Made by a program: the position numbers and the translations under genes. A stretch of DNA of 64,000 nucleotides from Balanoglossus misakiensis (taxonomy: Eukaryota > Hemichordata), in the NCBI GenBank assembly GCA_040954595.2, contig CM082578.2, forward strand, positions 3,596,001 to 3,660,000, written 5' to 3'. Below, piece by piece: positions 59,861-64,000 of the stretch (positions are counted from its first letter, which is position 1; each line of letters begins with the position of its first letter). The notes beneath the pieces are model-generated. The model was not told the origin of the DNA. It saw nothing but the letters and a program-made list of their open reading frames with translations, and made no database searches.

Positions 59861-60118
59861 CACATTCATATGCTCCATACATCCACTGTCATAGGATAGG
59901 GTCTTTGATCTCCAAAATTTGTTAAATGCAAATCACACGCTTTTGCCAAGTAGCTTTAGAAACATTCTTAATGGTCGCTAGCAATTGTTCAATCTGATTA
60001 AAATCAGATGTAGGGAACGGCGACGTGTTTTTATACTGCGTCTCACACTACATCTGACCAACTGCTACTGAAGCTCCCGTTGAAATCGCGCATTCCGACC
60101 TGGCCAATTCTGGCTGTC

Positions 60119-60858
60119 TTAAGGTGGCATTGCACGAAACCGTCAAGACTTTTTCAGAGGCCTATTTCTCATCAAAGACAACATTAAAACCCCTATAAAC
60201 CATACATATTCTGGAAGCTGAGTTTTTGAACTTTTGTTTGAGTTGCACATTTTATTGACCCCCGGAAATGGTTGCGTTTTGGGGTTAAAAATCATTTTTT
60301 TGTATTATGTCATTCAATTGAATTTAGGTAAAAAAGTTGACCATGCATCATGCATCTTAATATGTCATTCGAAACTAGAGTACACGTTCAAAACAACGAA
60401 CATTTTGTTTTGCGTTATCTGCTTCAATTGAGGAGTAACAGCATTTGAAAGTTAGATTTTTTAGAAAATTTGATCAAATTCACGATGAGTTGTATTGAAC
60501 CAGAGTTTATTCCCGGCGCCAGGAACACTTTATCGACTAAAAAAAAAAACTTTGTTGGATGGGTCATACACAATCCCCTGTTAAAATTTGAGCAAATTCG
60601 GACAACGCAGAGCGAAGCTAAATTCTTCTGAAGTTGTCAAAAGCAGCGAAAATGCAAACTGAGAAACGAGGCCATTTGCATTGTTGACACCTATTTGTTA
60701 AGCTGTGGATTCATTCATAAAAGTGCTATTTTGGGTGATTATGCACCATTTCCGCCAAGACGCTTTTGTCATAATATGGATCAGTATTAGACCTTCCGCT
60801 TTATGTAAAAAAGTAAAGTTTGGCAAAAATCACAACTTTTCATGCAATGCCACCTTAA
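60119..60858 (-). mobile_element. 740-bp TTAA DNA element, copy 2
   Basis: Inverted copy of 45879-46616 with the same terminal inverted repeats (TTAAGGTGGCATTGCACGAA with one change). Internal sequence aligns throughout; no transposase frame. Confidence 0.85.
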
Positions 60859-60910
60859 ATAGGTACGGACATTGGAGGCATCCATCTTGTTTATGATCAC
60901 GTGGTCTGCC

Positions 60911-61948
60911 CAGGGGTGCGTTCGACGTACGAAGCGTTCGGTAACGTTCGGAAACGTTTTCATGTCGAACGATCTTTTGTCATCGTTTTTCGCGAACTTT
61001 TTGTAACAATGGAAGGCGTAAGACGGAGGTGACTCGCGGCGAACAACTCATTAATTCAAAATAGCGGACATGTAAGCAGAAGTACGACTCGCAGGGCATA
61101 TTTTCGAAGAAGTTGCAGAATATTTGTCGATTTAGGTAGTGATAGTTTTACCAAGCGAAAGCTTGTATTTTTCCCCATCAATACACCAATTTACATGAAT
61201 TGTGCCGCTACTGTCTTGTGTAAAACGGTTTAAAAGGGGTATGCACTTACGGAATCATGTCCTTGTATGCGCACCGGGACGTTCTTGCTTAGGGTGACCC
61301 TTTTTTTTTATTTGTTTCTCATCTCCAGAGGAATAGTCAGGCAGGGCGGGCGGGCGAAATAAAAAAAAAACGTGTACCAAAAAAAAAACCTGTTTCAGTT
61401 CCATGTTTTATCCATTACAAACAAATGTGTAGGCCTATTTGTTTCTGTTCAATGTTCTGGCTGTTCAGTCATTGCAATTTCTTATCTTTCAGTCCAGTGT
61501 TTGTGCTCTCTGTCCTTTTAGTCACTATAATTTCTTGTCTTTCACTTTAATGCTCTGTCCTTTCATTCTCTACAATTTCTTCCCTTTCCTGCGGCCTCGA
61601 TGGCTTCAGCCATGGTCCGACACGACCGCCATGGTGAATATGACGTCATATTTGCAAAATCTCACAATTAGCCGTTGGGGGCGCTGTTGCTAGGATGATC
61701 GCCTCAGGCTCAGAGTCGGCGCAAATAAAACAGTTTTTTTTATTTTCATGTCGGAGCTGAAATTTACGGTCGGTCGGGAGATGAGAAACAGAGAAAATAA
61801 AAACGTCGCCCTTACGGCCGCTGTCTCTGAAAAGTCAAAGGTCATTGACGGCGCCCTCTTGAGAGGCAAGCTTAATATCGTTCGACGAAGTACAAAAGCG
61901 CCCTGGGCAAGCATTCACAAAACGCTTTGTGCGTCGAACGCACCCCAG
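60911..61948. mobile_element. about 1.04-kb element with GGGTGCGTTCGACG inverted ends
   Basis: Left end CAGGGGTGCGTTCGACGTAC with AAGCGTT, right end the near complement (GCGTCGAACGCACCCCAG). The ends look hAT-like (CAGGG), but the 8-bp flanks do not match, so the class is open. No transposase is seen; homopolymers of A/T lie near 61303 and 61365-61388. Confidence 0.6.
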
Positions 61949-63047
61949 GTTTCTTGGCATGATATCAGGCCGTACCTGACCCCTTTCCCTTTAGCGTAGC
62001 GCAGCCAGCGGTGGGATTGGGGCAGGGGACCAGACTAATACAAATGATGAACTGTCGCTGATCATTCATAAAATCTCCTAAGAAGTCGTCATGTTCGCCC
62101 TCGAAGTCATGCCGCCAGTCGGGAAAAATGACGTACTTCATGTAAAAGTTTATAAAAAACAAATTCCACTGCCATGCCATGTATCCCAAATCCATTAATG
62201 TGACAGGATTTTAAAAATGACGCTAACTTCGGCTAAGGAAGGTCAAGTCAGGGCAGTCGGTCGGTACGCGTTTCCGCAGAAATACAACGATCGTGGCGAC
62301 AGAATCTCACCCTGGGACGGCCTTAGGCTGCATTCACAGACACCTTACGTGTCCCCGTCTCTCCTACATCCCAACCGCCACCCTGACCAGAAAGACTCTA
62401 CGAATGTATCCCACCATTAAAGGAAGACACGATAAGACTATGAAATATTTTTCCTTGTTGTGGTAAGTTACAAAGCTTTTAAAATGTTGCATTCTCTACA
62501 ATAGTGACAGTCGATCAATTTTTAAATGTAGATATCTGGGAAAACTTGTGTGAAGAAAGCGTTAAAGGAAATATATTAAACATATATCGAACGTTCATTC
62601 AAGATATACTTAATGAAATAGGGGGAAATCATCGCGAGATACAAAGCCCGAATCATCAAATTAAACATTAAGCATTTTGAATGCAACTTCGTTCCACGTG
62701 GATAAATGTATTTATCATGAGTAGGCCTTTGTCTAAGTTGCATGTATAATGGCATATTGAAAGTATGCACACGGCAGGACTATATACAGGTGGTCAAATA
62801 TGCTGTAAAGTGAACATGTATGATTTTAACTTTTTGCTGACGTATCAAGAATGCTTTAACTGTTAGCCTCGCGGTCACGTGGGCAGCTAAACCCCAAATG
62901 TTGGCATAATTGTGCACTTTGGGTTAAAAGAATGAAACTTGGTACAGTTATGCATGGACCTTTCAATACGAGTAGCCCTTTTCAAGAGGTCAGTGGTGAT
63001 CTCCTTACATTGGATAGCAAGGGCACTCAGACAACATATCTTCAACG
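61949..63047. other. no gene recognised; short repeat piece
   Basis: 61985-62036 is the reverse complement of 11350-11400. GGCTGCATTCACAGACACCT at 62329-62348 matches, with one change, the left edge of the insertion in the LINE (33214 onward). Nothing coding is recognised. Confidence 0.4.
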
Positions 63048-63530
63048 GCTGGCAGCGGTAAAACGGGCCCCTGAACTAGCATGCAGCAGGGAAAATGTGC
63101 GGTTAAACCACTGTCGTGTGAGGTTAAACAAACTACATTGTAAATAAAATAAAAATACTAATTGAATTTACGGACGTTGTATTTTGGAACTGCTCTGGGG
63201 GAATATTTGGCATTTTGCATGCGCGCTGCCTGTCTTGTCACTTTTCGTCGTCTGCTTCATGTTTAATGCTCGATCCCGGCCACTCGTGTTTACATTCAAT
63301 CATGGTCGCCATGTTGGTTCACGATCGTAATTTCTCTTTCTGACGCTGTTTCGTTAAGAAAATGACACTGATATGCCACAAAACCAAAATAGCAATAACC
63401 CCCGCCTCAGTCGGGTGTACATTCGATTTTGGTACAATTCGCTGCATTCAGCACTTGGCTAACGGCTCGTGCTATATGTGTCGAATTGTACCCAAATCTC
63501 GTGTATACGCGCCTGCGGTGGTTTTTTTTT
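63048..63530. repeat. dispersed repeat with fold-back end, copy 2
   Basis: Counterpart of 14370-14820, including CTGAACTAGCATGCAGCAGG near 63073 and the fold-back AATAGCAATAACCCCCGCCT starting near 63389. The right arm is degraded into a T-run. 63531-64000 shows nothing recognised. Confidence 0.75.
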
Positions 63531-64000
63531 TCTTAATACACCGGTGTTGTTAATTCACTTTTGTTAACACCATTTGTTTGCTGTCTCCCACATAAATAAT
63601 AGTTAGTCCAGTCGCCCCCGTAAATAATGGTACAGCCCTATACGAAGAATGTAATATGAGACTTCACATGGGCCTAACAGTCGGATCCCGGACTCAGATT
63701 TATCCTGAATACCACAGTGAACATCCCAAACACTGAATCCTTGGTGGCCAAATCGATTTGGTTTGTGGATGCAAGCGGCGTACACCAAGATTCAACACAG
63801 GACTATATTTTATGCTCAGTTGCACAATGCTTACTTCTCAAACGACGATGAAATTAAATCGTTGCTGAAGTGCGCACGGACCCACAAATCCTCGCATCAC
63901 GCGAGAACTAAAAAAATACAGACCAGAAATGATCGCAGTGTAACAATGACAAACAAAGAATGCAACATTTCAACATGCAGATAATTTAATCTGTCAAGTT

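Noticed and set aside
60911-61948. hAT transposon assignment for the GGGTGCGTTCGACG element
   Set aside because: Ends start CAGGG, but the 8-bp flanks do not match and no transposase is visible; kept only as an unclassified inverted-repeat element.

Overview
The window is animal nuclear DNA. Genes are split by many GT-AG introns, 3' ends carry AATAAA signals, coding density is low, and about half of what can be recognised is transposon. A monocarboxylate-transporter-type gene, several LINE families (one with a 2A-like peptide in ORF1, one of the Tx1/L1 type), fold-back MITEs and a stand-alone EgtD-like methyltransferase together suggest a marine invertebrate, probably a deuterostome (hemichordate, echinoderm or cephalochordate). 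I cannot name the species from sequence alone.

Layout. 0.6-3.0 kb: LINE 3' tails and a broken reverse transcriptase. 4.8-8.5 kb (+): a five-exon gene for a histidine N-alpha-methyltransferase-like (EgtD-like) protein, the best-recognised host gene. 8.5-12.2 kb: fold-backs, a 43-bp minisatellite and unassigned sequence. 12.3-39.0 kb: a tandem array of at least eight copies of one small secreted cysteine-rich gene family that I do not recognise. Two copies are on the minus strand (A, B) and six on the plus strand (C-H), plus one orphan last exon. The copies share four exons, phase-0 introns and proximal promoters, and range from intact (A, C, D, E, G) to broken (B, F, H). A CR1/L2-type LINE (32.0-37.2 kb) carrying a further insertion with a helicase-gene fragment splits the array between G and H. 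40.1-44.2 kb: a decayed Tx1/L1-like LINE ending in a TTG microsatellite. 45-50 kb: dispersed repeats. 50.1-52.5 kb (-): an SLC16/MCT-like transporter gene that stops at a LINE tail, with a 160-bp copy of part of its third exon at 45.0 kb. 54-56.3 kb: decayed LINE pieces. 59.4 kb: a possible mitochondrial-type cytochrome P450 exon. 60-63.5 kb: DNA-transposon-like elements.

How the parts relate. The EgtD-like enzyme and the MCT-like carrier are unrelated single genes. The dominant feature is the array, a birth-and-death family of secreted proteins. Paired cysteine loss, a lost but bypassed splice acceptor, deletions and chimeric spacer/exon junctions show it diversifying by point mutation and unequal exchange. 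Its function cannot be read from sequence.
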